Below are positions 9,817 to 18,480 of a stretch of DNA of 35,997 bases, in pieces. Numbering within the stretch: position 1 is the stretch's first letter; each line of letters starts with the position of its first letter. The stretch comes from Alphaproteobacteria bacterium. GTDB taxonomy: Bacteria > Pseudomonadota > Alphaproteobacteria > Micavibrionales > Micavibrionaceae. The notes beneath the pieces were generated by a model, which did no database searches, had not been told where the DNA came from, and saw nothing but the letters and a program-made list of their open reading frames with translations. The position numbers and the translations under genes were made by a program. The stretch covers positions 1 through 35,997 of the forward strand of contig JAGOQV010000007.1 of assembly GCA_018063145.1 (NCBI GenBank). Reading direction: 5' to 3'.

Positions 9817-11028
9817 ATCGAACGCTATAAATACAAAGCCTATAACGCCAAGGGACGCCCCATTCGAGGGGTTATTTCTGCTGCGGGTGAGGTTGACCTC
9901 TATAACCAGCTGCAAACCGCTGGGATGGAGTTGGTTAGTTGTTCTCCGGTTAGCAAAAAAGCTGGGGGAATTGGGCTTTTTCGTCCGCGAATCAAAGTTC
10001 GTGATATGATTCAGTTGTTTATGCACCTTGAGCAGCTTTATGCGGCTGGGGTCCCGATGTTGGATGCTTTGGCAGATATTCGGGATTCGACAGAAAACCA
10101 GTCTCTTAAAGACATGATGACAGATGTGCACCGGAATGTATCCGATGGAAGCTCTTTGTCAGAAGCCCTCGCCAATTATCCAAAAATATTTGGAAACCTC
10201 TATATCTCCCTGATTAAGGCGGGGGAAGATACGGGGGATTTGCAGAAATCTTATACTCAGCTTATCAAATACCTTAAATGGGTTGATGATATGCAGTCGA
10301 AAATTAGGAAGGCGACTCGCTATCCTATGATTTTGTTGGCAGTTGTTCTTTTAACAATTGTCGTAATGATGGGACACGTTGTTCCCCAGATTGTCGGCTT
10401 TATCAAGAATTTGGGGCAAGAGCTTCCTTTCTACACGACGGCTTTGATGGCGACATCTGAATTTTTTCAGGAATGGTGGTGGGCGGTTCTCTCTACACCG
10501 GTCGGTTTGTTTGTTATTTACAAACTGATTCGAAAAAATTCTGACGAATTTGCGTACCGTATGGATGCTATGTTCCTCGATTTTCCTATCGCGGGTCCAT
10601 TGATTCGGAAAATTAACGTGGCGAGATATTGCCAAACTTTCGGAGCTTTGTTTTCGAGTGGCATTGACGTGATTGGCTGTTTGACCTCAGCGCGGCTGAC
10701 TGTTGGAAACCTTGCCTTGGTTGAGGCATTGGATGCGGTTCAGGCTCAGGTTGAGGCAGGAGCTCCGCTCTCGCAAGCCTTTAATGCGTCCGGTGAATTT
10801 CCAAGCATGGTTGTCAGAATGTTGAAAATTGGTGAAGAATCGGGAAATCTAACTCCTGTCCTTCAGCAAGTTTCAGATTTTTATACAAAAGACGTTGATG
10901 AGTCGATTCAGGCCCTTATCACGATGATTGAGCCTATGCTAACCGCTCTTCTTGGTGGTATGATCCTCTGGATTGCTGTTGCGGTCTTTGGTCCTATCTA
11001 CTCAAGCTTTGAAAATATTGAAACGTAA
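9817..11028 (+). CDS. type IV pilus inner-membrane platform protein (PilC/GspF family), apparent ATC start
   Basis: A 403-residue platform protein with two GspF domains and hydrophobic segments near ILLAVVLLTIVVMMG, WAVLSTPVGLFVIYKLI and LTALLGGMILWIAVAVFG. It sits in the inner membrane and couples the assembly ATPase to the pilin. The first ATG in frame (9925) would remove 36 conserved residues. The frame reads ERYKYKAYNAKGRPIRG upstream, which is the usual start of the family after its initiator Met, and continues up to a stop at 9742 with no ATG, GTG or TTG. GGAGG at 9806-9810 lies exactly six bases before ATC 9817, so ATC is taken as the initiation codon. Length then matches the family's roughly 400 residues. 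A base error in the sequence (ATG read as ATC) is the alternative. Confidence 0.9.
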   Translation: MERYKYKAYNAKGRPIRGVISAAGEVDLYNQLQTAGMELVSCSPVSKKAGGIGLFRPRIKVRDMIQLFMHLEQLYAAGVPMLDALADIRDSTENQSLKDMMTDVHRNVSDGSSLSEALANYPKIFGNLYISLIKAGEDTGDLQKSYTQLIKYLKWVDDMQSKIRKATRYPMILLAVVLLTIVVMMGHVVPQIVGFIKNLGQELPFYTTALMATSEFFQEWWWAVLSTPVGLFVIYKLIRKNSDEFAYRMDAMFLDFPIAGPLIRKINVARYCQTFGALFSSGIDVIGCLTSARLTVGNLALVEALDAVQAQVEAGAPLSQAFNASGEFPSMVVRMLKIGEESGNLTPVLQQVSDFYTKDVDESIQALITMIEPMLTALLGGMILWIAVAVFGPIYSSFENIET

Positions 11029-11037
11029 GAGCGCGTC

Positions 11038-12684
11038 ATGTCAGGTGTTGTCATTCCCTTTCTATCGTCTAGTCGTTGCGCTCTTTTACTGACCGATGAC
11101 CTTTTGTGTATCTACAAGGTGTCAGGCCGAAGGGTTAGTTTGCTGGAGACCGTACCTTGGCGCGGAGGGGAGTTTGATTCCCATGTTGCGGACATTCTGA
11201 TTCGCGAAAGTGGGGGGGCAGATGTTGTCATCCTTAACGATGCTGTTGAGCAGCACTACAGAAAAGAAAAAGTTCCCAATATTACTCTTTTGGACAAGGC
11301 AAATGTTGTTCAGCGTCGTTTGAGTGTTGCTTTCCCTTACTACCCTGTTCGGGCTGCGATGCTCATCAAAGCCAAAACAGTGGCCTCTGATGCTCCGAAG
11401 GATGGCGAGCTCTATTTGTTTGCGGCTGTCCCGCCAACCGACACTTTCACCAAAGTTGTCTTTGCCATCGAGAAATCTGGTTTGGCAGCTTCTGGCTATG
11501 GTTTGCTTCCGATTGAATCGGCTTCTTTAGTCAAGGAATTGGCAGGTAAGATTGCCAAACGCAAAGAGATGCCAAATTCGGCTGTCTGGTCGGTTTTGAT
11601 CGGTCAACATCGCGGGGGTGGTCTCCGTCAAATTGTGGTTAAGAATGGTGACTTGGCTCTGACGCGGGTCACGCCGATTTCCGAGCCAGATCAGGTTGAT
11701 ACAGGAACTTGGGCAGGAGATGTGTCCCATGAGTTTCAGGCAACGTTAAGCTATCTCTCACGGTTCGGTTACTCTCCTCAAGATGGTTTGAATGTCATCG
11801 TTATTGCTGGGGATAGTTTGGCCTCTTCTCTTGAAGAAATGATTTCTGTCCCCTGCGATTACACGGCCTTAACCGTCTCTGAGGCCGCGAGTTTGTTGGG
11901 GATACGGACGAGTCTGGCAGATGGAGACCATTTTTCTGATGCTTTGCACATTGCTTGGTCTGCTCAAAAATTTCAGCTCACGCTGCCATTGATCTCGAAA
12001 GAGTTGCAGAAGGTTTCTAAGCCACGAAAAATTGCTTCTTCTGCCATGCTGCTTTTGGCTCTTGGTTTTAGCTATTTTGCGTTTTCAATGTCTCTTGAAG
12101 CACAGACCCTTTTTGCTAGTAGCCAGAATATGGAAGTTGCTATGCAGCAAAAAGCGAAAATCGAAGCGATCTATGCTGCAGAAGTTCAGCGCAAGGAAGC
12201 AATGGGGATTGATGTTCCTCTCATCAAGGGGGCCTTAGCGGTTCATGAAGACCTTGAGCATAAGATGGTCAATCCTCTAGTTGCTTTGGAAAAAATTTCC
12301 CATTCCTTGAAATCTCTTCGTGTTGATGGGTTTGAATTTTCAAATGATCCGCTTGGAGATGGCCCTGTATCATCTTCTGGTGCCCCGCCTGTTCCTACTG
12401 ATCCTCTTGCCATTCGAGGGTCAAATTTTCTTCTAAAAATTAGTTTTTCTGGGACGGTCAAGCCACAAGATGGTAACGCCGAGTTGGAGGACTTAAGGCA
12501 GCGCTTGGCTAGTGCCTTGCCCGAGTATGACGTTTCTATTAGGAAAAGTTTGGCAGATCTGACTTACCGAGGGGAAGTGACAAGCGAGACGGGGCTGACA
12601 GCTGCTGCGCGGGCTGCGGCTGACAGGTATTTGTCGGAAATTGAAATCAAGAAGGTTCGAAATGCTGAAAATTCTGGGAAGTAA
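11038..12684 (+). CDS. PilM-PilN-like fusion protein (MshI-like alignment subcomplex)
   Basis: A 548-residue protein. Residues of about 1-320 look like a diverged actin-fold PilM/GspL cytoplasmic domain; paired short blocks such as CALLLTDDLLCIYKV and LNVIVIAGDSLASSLEE are compatible with that fold. One membrane segment lies at about 332-352 (IASSAMLLLALGFSYFAF), followed by a coiled-coil stretch and a periplasmic PilN-like alpha/beta region to about 510. PilM and PilN are separate genes in Pseudomonas but fused in GspL-like proteins. In this position the fusion would link the ATPase and platform to the periplasmic PilO/PilP ring. It begins 9 bp after pilC and its 3' end overlaps the next gene by 23 bp. 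Assignment rests on position, topology and fold pattern, because sequence similarity is weak. Confidence 0.75.
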   Translation: MSGVVIPFLSSSRCALLLTDDLLCIYKVSGRRVSLLETVPWRGGEFDSHVADILIRESGGADVVILNDAVEQHYRKEKVPNITLLDKANVVQRRLSVAFPYYPVRAAMLIKAKTVASDAPKDGELYLFAAVPPTDTFTKVVFAIEKSGLAASGYGLLPIESASLVKELAGKIAKRKEMPNSAVWSVLIGQHRGGGLRQIVVKNGDLALTRVTPISEPDQVDTGTWAGDVSHEFQATLSYLSRFGYSPQDGLNVIVIAGDSLASSLEEMISVPCDYTALTVSEAASLLGIRTSLADGDHFSDALHIAWSAQKFQLTLPLISKELQKVSKPRKIASSAMLLLALGFSYFAFSMSLEAQTLFASSQNMEVAMQQKAKIEAIYAAEVQRKEAMGIDVPLIKGALAVHEDLEHKMVNPLVALEKISHSLKSLRVDGFEFSNDPLGDGPVSSSGAPPVPTDPLAIRGSNFLLKISFSGTVKPQDGNAELEDLRQRLASALPEYDVSIRKSLADLTYRGEVTSETGLTAAARAAADRYLSEIEIKKVRNAENSGK

Positions 12685-13327
12685 ATCGATTTTCTTTCTA
12701 ATGTTTTTGATTCTTCTGAACGCGGGATCAGGAGCCTTGCTCTTCTATTATCTGGAGCCAGAAGCTCAAGCTTCAGAGCAACAGTTAGAGCAGGTGAAGG
12801 CCGACGTGGAAAAGAAACGTCAGGAAGTTGCAGGTATGAAGGAAGAGTTTACTCTCTTGCAGAGCCAGCTGCGTGACTTCAAGGAGCTGGAAGCTCGGGG
12901 TTTCTTCAATGACCAAAATAGGGTCGCAGCTCAAGAGAGTTTTGAGCAGTTGCGCACTCTCTCTGGTTTGCTTAAAGCAAAGTATAATATCAAGCCTGGC
13001 CAGATGGTTGAAGATCCTTTGGCGGCTTCGGCCAATCACGTTGTCCTTAAAAGCCTTGTCGAAGTTGAAATGGAAAGCTTGGACGATGTTGATGTTTATA
13101 GTTTTGTGAAATTTATTCAGGAAAAATTTCCCGGGAGTGTTGATGTTTTGAACATCAAACTTGATCGGACTGAGCTGTTTAATGTGGCGATGCTTCGTCA
13201 GATTGGTGGGGGGGTTCCAACGCCCCTAGTGAAAGCGCATATTGATTTTGACTGGCGGACAATGGCCCCTAAAGACAAAGTGGCACCAGTGGTTTCTTCT
13301 GCAACGCCGCCCTCTGGGGCACAATAG
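12662..13327 (+). CDS. PilO-like pilus alignment protein
   Basis: A 221-residue bitopic inner-membrane protein. Residues 1-8 are cytoplasmic, 9-31 form one membrane helix, and about 35-85 form a coiled coil (EQQLEQVKADVEKKRQEV). A periplasmic ferredoxin-like region follows (VVLKSLVEVEMESLDDVDVYSFVKFIQEKFPG), then a Pro/Ser-rich tail. This is the PilO/GspM layout, which heterodimerises with PilN. The start chosen is ATG 12662, inside the end of the upstream gene, because AAGAAGG lies six bases before it. A longer form from 12641 would add seven charged residues without a ribosome-binding site. The overlap suggests translational coupling. Confidence 0.75.
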   Translation: MLKILGSKSIFFLMFLILLNAGSGALLFYYLEPEAQASEQQLEQVKADVEKKRQEVAGMKEEFTLLQSQLRDFKELEARGFFNDQNRVAAQESFEQLRTLSGLLKAKYNIKPGQMVEDPLAASANHVVLKSLVEVEMESLDDVDVYSFVKFIQEKFPGSVDVLNIKLDRTELFNVAMLRQIGGGVPTPLVKAHIDFDWRTMAPKDKVAPVVSSATPPSGAQ

Positions 13328-13333
13328 GCTGGA

Positions 13334-14005
13334 ATGGTGATGGGTATGAAATCCTTTGGAAAATATGCTGCTGTTTTGGGGGTTTTCGCCGTTTCTTTTG
13401 GCGTGATCTTAGGCGCGTACGCGCAAGGAAATGTAGTTTCCTCACAGAGTGTTGGTGGTGAGGGCAGGGCTGCCGCCGCCGAGTCTTCGTCTTCTTCAGG
13501 TTTGGGGTTTACGCCTGCGGCATTGACGGGGGATCCAAACACATTGCCAGCGGAGGTTAAGATTCTGCGGAGCATAGAAAAAGAAATTAAGGATAAATAT
13601 AGTAAGATAGCGGCGGATCCGAGTGCTATTCCGTCTTTGGTATTCACTCCGGCTCAGCATGCTTTGTTGAGGGAGGCTCGGATTGGCTTTAACACCCGTT
13701 TGCCGACTTTACAGGAATTGAGGGATCATCCGGACCCGAACGATCCTAACTACCGTCCCCCAACGGCTTTGCGGGAGATTTCGCTGGGTGGAATTGTCTT
13801 TTATTCCCCAGACGATTGGACAATTTGGCTAAATAACAAACGGATAACTCCTGACGCGATGCCAGCTGAAGCGGTAGATTTGCGGGTATATAAGGAATAT
13901 ATTGAGCTTCGTTGGTTCGATGCGGGAACCAATCAGGTTTATCCCATTCGGTTGCGGCCCAATCAAAGGTTTAATATTGATGGCCGAATGTTCCTTCCTG
14001 GTTGA
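13334..14005 (+). CDS. periplasmic pilus biogenesis protein (PilP/MshK-like)
   Basis: A 223-residue protein with an N-terminal hydrophobic segment (VLGVFAVSFGVILGAYAQG) acting as signal peptide or anchor, and a low-complexity stretch of Ser, Ala and Gly near residues 35-55. Its compact C-terminal domain (ISLGGIVFYSPDDWTIWLN, then VYKEYIELRWFD and RLRPNQRFN) is all-beta in pattern. That domain resembles the C-terminal homology region of GspC/PilP/MshK proteins, which contact the secretin N-domains. It follows PilO by 6 bp, where PilP would be expected. Several in-frame ATGs (13334, 13340, 13346) make the exact start uncertain by four residues. The family call is an inference from position and domain pattern. 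Confidence 0.65.
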   Translation: MVMGMKSFGKYAAVLGVFAVSFGVILGAYAQGNVVSSQSVGGEGRAAAAESSSSSGLGFTPAALTGDPNTLPAEVKILRSIEKEIKDKYSKIAADPSAIPSLVFTPAQHALLREARIGFNTRLPTLQELRDHPDPNDPNYRPPTALREISLGGIVFYSPDDWTIWLNNKRITPDAMPAEAVDLRVYKEYIELRWFDAGTNQVYPIRLRPNQRFNIDGRMFLPG

Positions 14006-14009
14006 TAAG

Positions 14010-14768
14010 ATGGCCGTTTCAGAATCCTTATCACCATCAACAGAGACTTCTTCTGCCCTGTCTGTTTCTGGCTTGTATGCTGGATATGGACAGCGCGTTG
14101 TCCTTCATGATGTTAACTTAGAAGTTGGCCTTGGCCAGACTTATGGGTTGATTGGTTTGAATGGGGTTGGCAAAACCACTTTAATAAAAACTGTTTTGGG
14201 TCTCAAAGATGCGATCAAAGGCAACATATATGTTTTTGGTCGGAGCAATTTACAAGCAGAATGCCGTCGTCACATTGCCTTTTTGCCGGAGAGGTTTGAT
14301 CCCCCGTGGTTTTTGAAGGGGGGAGAATTTGTCCATTTTGCCGCTTCGCTTTATGGACGGCGCGTGGCGGATGAAGAAATTGTCAGCTCTTGTGAGGATC
14401 TGGCTCTGGACCCTGCGGCTCTCAAACATAAAGTCCAAAGTTATTCGAAGGGAATGCGACAAAAACTTGGCTTGATCGCAACGGTTTTGACCGGATGTGA
14501 CCTTCTGATTTTGGATGAGCCTATGAGCGGTCTTGATCCTTTAGCCCGCTCCTTGGTCAAAGAGATGCTGGCAAAAGTTAAGGGGCAGGGGCGAACTGTC
14601 TTGCTCAGTAGCCATATTTTGGCCGACTTGGATGAAATTTGCGACAAAGTCAGCGTTGTTCACGATGGGCTTATCTATTTTACCGGAAGACCAATTGATT
14701 TGCGCGAACAGGCGCAAGAGCATTCTTTAGAACGAGCTTTTCTGAAAGTTATCAAAAGAGCCGCGTAA
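14010..14768 (+). CDS. ABC transporter ATP-binding protein in the pilus locus (PilH-like)
   Basis: A 252-residue ABC ATPase. Walker A GLNGVGKTT is at 49-57, the signature appears as YSKGMRQKL, Walker B LLILDEP at 165-171, the D-loop SGLD, and the H-loop SSHIL with His202. The start ATG 14010 lies four bases after the preceding stop; a longer reading from 13902 overlaps the previous gene in another frame and adds non-conserved sequence. The protein belongs to the ABC-2 exporter class that pairs with a separate six-helix permease. The only candidate permease nearby is at 21794, seven genes downstream on the same strand. Myxococcus xanthus has pilG/pilH/pilI, an ABC system needed for type IV pilus assembly, and this pair is a plausible counterpart. 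Confidence 0.9.
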   Translation: MAVSESLSPSTETSSALSVSGLYAGYGQRVVLHDVNLEVGLGQTYGLIGLNGVGKTTLIKTVLGLKDAIKGNIYVFGRSNLQAECRRHIAFLPERFDPPWFLKGGEFVHFAASLYGRRVADEEIVSSCEDLALDPAALKHKVQSYSKGMRQKLGLIATVLTGCDLLILDEPMSGLDPLARSLVKEMLAKVKGQGRTVLLSSHILADLDEICDKVSVVHDGLIYFTGRPIDLREQAQEHSLERAFLKVIKRAA

Positions 14769-14843
14769 CTCCTATGCAAAAAGCGGAAATCTGTATAGAA
14801 TAGCCTGACATTTTTCTTTTCCTCTCCCTCTTTGGTGAAAAAC

Positions 14844-16424
14844 ATGGCTGACCAAGACGATAAATCACTTGATGATGATTACAAGGACGTGTTCACGGAG
14901 AAGTCGTTTTCTTCTCGTGATGTTGAGGATGTTCTGCCGGATATAAATGACGGAGATGATGATGCTGGCATTTTTGCCAATTCTCCACATCGGGAGCCAT
15001 CTTCGAAGGGTGCATCTGCCGCGCTTTTAGGGACGGTTGTTTTGCTAGCTGTGGTTGGGGTGGGCGCATATTTTGCCTTTACCTCGAATCAGGAGGCGTT
15101 CGACCAGATCAAGCAAAACTTAGATATGACCGAAACCCCTGCGGTTGATGATTCAGCTTCTCCACCTGAAGAGTTGGCGGGTGTTGTTGCGCCGGTTCCC
15201 CAAGAGTCTGCGCCAGCTCCTCAGGAGAACGCGGAAACTTCTGTTGTTGCCGATTCCTCGAAACCTACCACCGATGAAATCCCTCAGCCAGACGTTGTTG
15301 CAAATGTGCCGGATCAGTCGGTGGCGTCTGAGCCACCTATCGCTTCTGAAGCCACTCCAAGTGTCCCTCCCTCTCCTGCGCCGGATGCTGGACTGGTTTC
15401 CCCGCCAAAAACAGAAGGGGCAATTGATGCTGCTGCGTTGAGTGTTGTTGCGCCAGAAAAACGTCCAGAGTCGCCTTCCTCTTCTGAAGAGAAAGCTGAG
15501 CCTTCTCCGTCGGCGGAGGGTGAAGTAAAACCATCAGATTCTAAAGCGTCTGCCTCAGCGAAGGTTGAGCCGATTTCGCCTACAGAGGGAGAGGAAGCTA
15601 AAAAAGAAGAGGATACCCTCATTATCTCTGAACCAGATTCTTCTGGAATCACAACATCGGCATCTGGGGAGTCTGAATCTTCTGGTGTGACTGCGCCTGC
15701 GAAGAAATCGGAGACGGTTTACTACGATTCTCCTAGCGGAAAGACGCTGAAAGATATTCCTCCGCCTCGTATGGATCCCAAACGGGGAGATGGTGAGAGT
15801 ATTATTATTGTGACTGGTGCGGACGTTACAGATTCTATCCAGATGCACTCGCTTGATAGTCAGGTGGTTGCGGCGGGCAGGGCCCTCAAGTTGGGTAGGT
15901 TGGATGCGGCTCTGGAGATGTATGATGATCTTTATCGTCAAAATCCCCGTGATTCTCGTATCTTGATGGGGAGAGCGGTTACCTTTCAAAAGTTAGGAAA
16001 TGAAGAATCGGCTATTTCGGCTTACGAAGAGCTTCTTCGCTTAGATCAGGATAACCCTGATGCGGTTGTAAATCTGGCCGGTCTTATTCGTAAGAAATAT
16101 CCGGCGGTGGCTCTTAGTAAGCTGCTCGATTTGCGGCAGAAATACCCTGATAACGCGGGAATTGCTGCGCAAATTGGTGTTGCTTACGCAGATTCGGGCA
16201 ATTTGCAGGATGCTTATAAATATCTTTCGATGGCCTCTGGTCTTAAGCCCAATGACCCTCAGCACTACTACAATATGGCAGTTGTTGCGGAGAGAGCTGG
16301 TGAGCTTAAAAAAGCTATTTCCTTGTATGAGAAGGCCTTGGAAGTGGATGCCGTTCACGGGACAGGTCGGGGCATTTCGCGGGACAAAATTTATGACCGT
16401 TTGGCGCGGCTTCGTGGGAATTAG
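14844..16424 (+). CDS. membrane-anchored TPR protein with long Pro/Ser/Glu-rich linker
   Basis: A 526-residue protein. Its acidic cytoplasmic N-terminus spans residues of about 1-55, with one membrane helix at about 60-78 (ALLGTVVLLAVVGVGAYFAF). A disordered Pro/Ser/Glu/Ala-rich periplasmic linker runs to about 325. A C-terminal block of five or so TPR units follows (AGRALKLGRLDAALEMY, AVTFQKLGNEESAISAYEELL, QIGVAYADSGNLQDAYKYL, NMAVVAERAGELKKAISLYEKAL). The layout is like MshN or other pilus-locus TPR proteins that may guide secretin assembly or bridge the periplasm. The ATG at 14844 is preferred over upstream GTG/TTG codons because the acidic N-terminus begins there. Confidence 0.8.
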   Translation: MADQDDKSLDDDYKDVFTEKSFSSRDVEDVLPDINDGDDDAGIFANSPHREPSSKGASAALLGTVVLLAVVGVGAYFAFTSNQEAFDQIKQNLDMTETPAVDDSASPPEELAGVVAPVPQESAPAPQENAETSVVADSSKPTTDEIPQPDVVANVPDQSVASEPPIASEATPSVPPSPAPDAGLVSPPKTEGAIDAAALSVVAPEKRPESPSSSEEKAEPSPSAEGEVKPSDSKASASAKVEPISPTEGEEAKKEEDTLIISEPDSSGITTSASGESESSGVTAPAKKSETVYYDSPSGKTLKDIPPPRMDPKRGDGESIIIVTGADVTDSIQMHSLDSQVVAAGRALKLGRLDAALEMYDDLYRQNPRDSRILMGRAVTFQKLGNEESAISAYEELLRLDQDNPDAVVNLAGLIRKKYPAVALSKLLDLRQKYPDNAGIAAQIGVAYADSGNLQDAYKYLSMASGLKPNDPQHYYNMAVVAERAGELKKAISLYEKALEVDAVHGTGRGISRDKIYDRLARLRGN

Positions 16425-16462
16425 ACATTCAAAGCTCCAATCTTTTTGTACCGTTTGATACA

Positions 16463-17197
16463 GTGAGTGCGGCAATTATTATTGCAGCGATTGCTTTTTT
16501 GGGCTTGAGTTTAGGAAGTTTTTCTTCCGCGATTGCCTATCGTTTGCCCCGTGGAGAGTCTTGGATCAGGAAAGGCAGCGGAGAGGCTGCACGGTCCAGA
16601 TGTCCGAATTGTTCTACGCAATTGACTTTGTTTGACCTTGTTCCTGTGATGTCATGGGTCGCGCTAAGGGGAAAATGTAGGTATTGTCAGGCGAAGATTA
16701 GTCCGCTTTATCCAGCCTTGGAGCTTCTGGGCGGAGCTCTAGCTGTTCTATTCTTTTTTACTTACGGGGCCTCTCTGCTTTTGTTGCTGGCTCTTGGGTT
16801 ACTGCCGTTCTTTTTAGCTGTTCTCGTTGTTGTGTTAACCAGCGAATCTTTTCCTCGGAAAACGGTTCTTGTCCTTGTTGCTCTCTCTGTTCTGCTGAAT
16901 ATGGGGGGGCTTGCCTCTTTTCCTTGGGTTTTGGTTTATCCTGCGGCAATGTTAGGTTTGTTCGTTTTTCTTTTCTTGAGGGACGGGGTGGATAGGGGGG
17001 CGTTCTTGCCGTGGGGCCTGCTATCCTTGCTAATTGCCGCATGGTTGCCGCTTGTTTTTATAATCCCTTTTTTTCTCTTGTTTTTTCTTATTGCGGGGGT
17101 GTTCCGCTTGAGCCTTGGAGGGCCTTGGGCAATAAGGGCGGTGATGCTTTCTTTTCTGCTTTGTCTTGTTTTGTCTCTAGGGCATAATGCGCTTTGA
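16463..17197 (+). CDS. PilD-like prepilin peptidase/methyltransferase homologue with degenerate peptidase site
   Basis: A 244-residue polytopic membrane protein. The N-terminal part matches the DiS_P_DiS region of A24 prepilin peptidases: GSFSSAIAYRLPRGESW, then zinc cysteines Cys47, Cys50, Cys72 and Cys75 with the linking segment LFDLVPVMSWVALRGKCRYC. The remainder is a string of hydrophobic helices. In active enzymes two aspartates are catalytic, one in a D..(5-7)..LPD-type motif and one in GxGDxK. The expected first position reads VLTSESFPRK (125-133), with no Asp, and the second region reads RDGVDRGAF (173-181), with Asp but no GxGDxK. The peptidase half may therefore be inactive or strongly diverged. 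It starts at GTG 16463. It remains the only prepilin-peptidase-like gene in the window. Confidence 0.82.
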   Translation: MSAAIIIAAIAFLGLSLGSFSSAIAYRLPRGESWIRKGSGEAARSRCPNCSTQLTLFDLVPVMSWVALRGKCRYCQAKISPLYPALELLGGALAVLFFFTYGASLLLLLALGLLPFFLAVLVVVLTSESFPRKTVLVLVALSVLLNMGGLASFPWVLVYPAAMLGLFVFLFLRDGVDRGAFLPWGLLSLLIAAWLPLVFIIPFFLLFFLIAGVFRLSLGGPWAIRAVMLSFLLCLVLSLGHNAL

Positions 17198-17304
17198 AGT
17201 TTGCCGAGTCTAAAATTTGTGCGATCTGACCGAAATGTTTACCATCCGTTTGCAATTACAAGGTAATACTCTAATCTTGACCTGACCGCCTTAGGAGGCT
17301 CTTA

Positions 17305-18480
17305 ATGGATATCACCCAGCTACTCGCATTTGTTATGCAAAACAACGCCTCTGATTTGCATCTTAGCGCAGGAAATCCTCCCATTGTGCGTGTGTATGGA
17401 ACGTTAAAGCGGTTGAAGGCTGATGTCCTTACGAATGAGAGTATTCGGGCTATGCTGTATTCGGTGATGACCGACGATCAGCGGGCGGAGTATGAAAAAA
17501 GTTTTGAGCTCGATTTTGCGATCTCCTTTGGCGAGACAGCGCGGTTTCGGGTGAACGCCTTTACCAACAGGTCGGGTTCTGCGGCTGTGTTTCGGACAAT
17601 CCCTTCTGTCATTCCGACAATGGAAGAGCTTGAGCTGCCACCAGTCCTTCGCCGTCTTTCTGAGTTAGAAAAAGGGATTGTTTTGGTGACTGGGCCTACA
17701 GGGTCTGGGAAATCCACCACGTTGGCTTCGATGATTAATCATATTAACGAAACGATGCCAAAGCACATTTTGACAATCGAAGATCCCGTTGAATTTTTTC
17801 ACACTTCGAAGAAAGCTCTGATTAATCACCGAGAACTTGGGAACGATACACATTCTTTTGCGCGGGCCCTGAAAAGTGCCTTGCGGGAGGATCCCGATGT
17901 TATTCTGGTTGGGGAAATGCGGGACCATGAAACAATTTCTCTGGCGCTAACAGCAGCAGAAACGGGGCACTTGGTGTTCGGGACCTTGCACTCTAACTCT
18001 GCTTCAAAAACAATCGACCGTATTATTGATGTTTTTCCAACGGGCGATAAAGAGATGATTCGGGCTATGCTTTCTAGTTCACTGCAGGGGGTTGTCGCCC
18101 AGACCTTGTTAAAAAAAGCTGGAGGGAAGGGGAGGATTGCTGCTTTCGAGGTACTGGTGGGAACCAGTGCCGTTCGGAACTTGATTCGTGAAAACCAAAT
18201 TCCTCAGATGTACTCTATGATTCAAACGGGCTCCCGCTATGGCATGATTACAATGGAAGATGCTATTAAGGGGTTGCTGGAGCAGGGCTTGGTGGATGAA
18301 GGAGAGGCGCGGGCAGCCTTGATGAAAACTACCGATGAAGAGGGCGGAGACCGTGATACGGGAATGGCTTCGGCCGCTCTTGGTGGGGGCAGGTTAGGGG
18401 CTGGACGCGGTGATAAAAAATCTGGCCACGAGTCAATAACGGCGGATGGTGCGGCTACGGAGGAGGGCTATTCGTTTTGA
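17305..18480 (+). CDS. pilT: twitching motility / pilus retraction ATPase PilT
   Basis: A 391-residue retraction ATPase that depolymerises pili at the inner membrane. It opens with the PilT N-terminal signature ASDLHLSAGNPP. Walker A GPTGSGKST is at 130-138, and ILTIEDPVEF, Walker B DVILVGEMRD and GHLVFGTLHSN follow in order. The PilT-specific motif appears as SAVRNLIRENQIPQMYSMIQTG (the family's AIRNLIRE element). About 40 Gly/Asp-rich residues extend the C-terminus beyond the usual 345. The start is ATG 17305, with a perfect AGGAGG seven bases ahead. A 107-bp gap upstream could hold its own promoter. The stop overlaps the start of the next gene. Confidence 0.95.
   Translation: MDITQLLAFVMQNNASDLHLSAGNPPIVRVYGTLKRLKADVLTNESIRAMLYSVMTDDQRAEYEKSFELDFAISFGETARFRVNAFTNRSGSAAVFRTIPSVIPTMEELELPPVLRRLSELEKGIVLVTGPTGSGKSTTLASMINHINETMPKHILTIEDPVEFFHTSKKALINHRELGNDTHSFARALKSALREDPDVILVGEMRDHETISLALTAAETGHLVFGTLHSNSASKTIDRIIDVFPTGDKEMIRAMLSSSLQGVVAQTLLKKAGGKGRIAAFEVLVGTSAVRNLIRENQIPQMYSMIQTGSRYGMITMEDAIKGLLEQGLVDEGEARAALMKTTDEEGGDRDTGMASAALGGGRLGAGRGDKKSGHESITADGAATEEGYSF

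Noticed and set aside
13902..14009. N-terminal extension of the ABC ATPase from 13902
   Set aside because: It overlaps the previous gene in another frame and the conserved ABC fold begins after ATG 14010.
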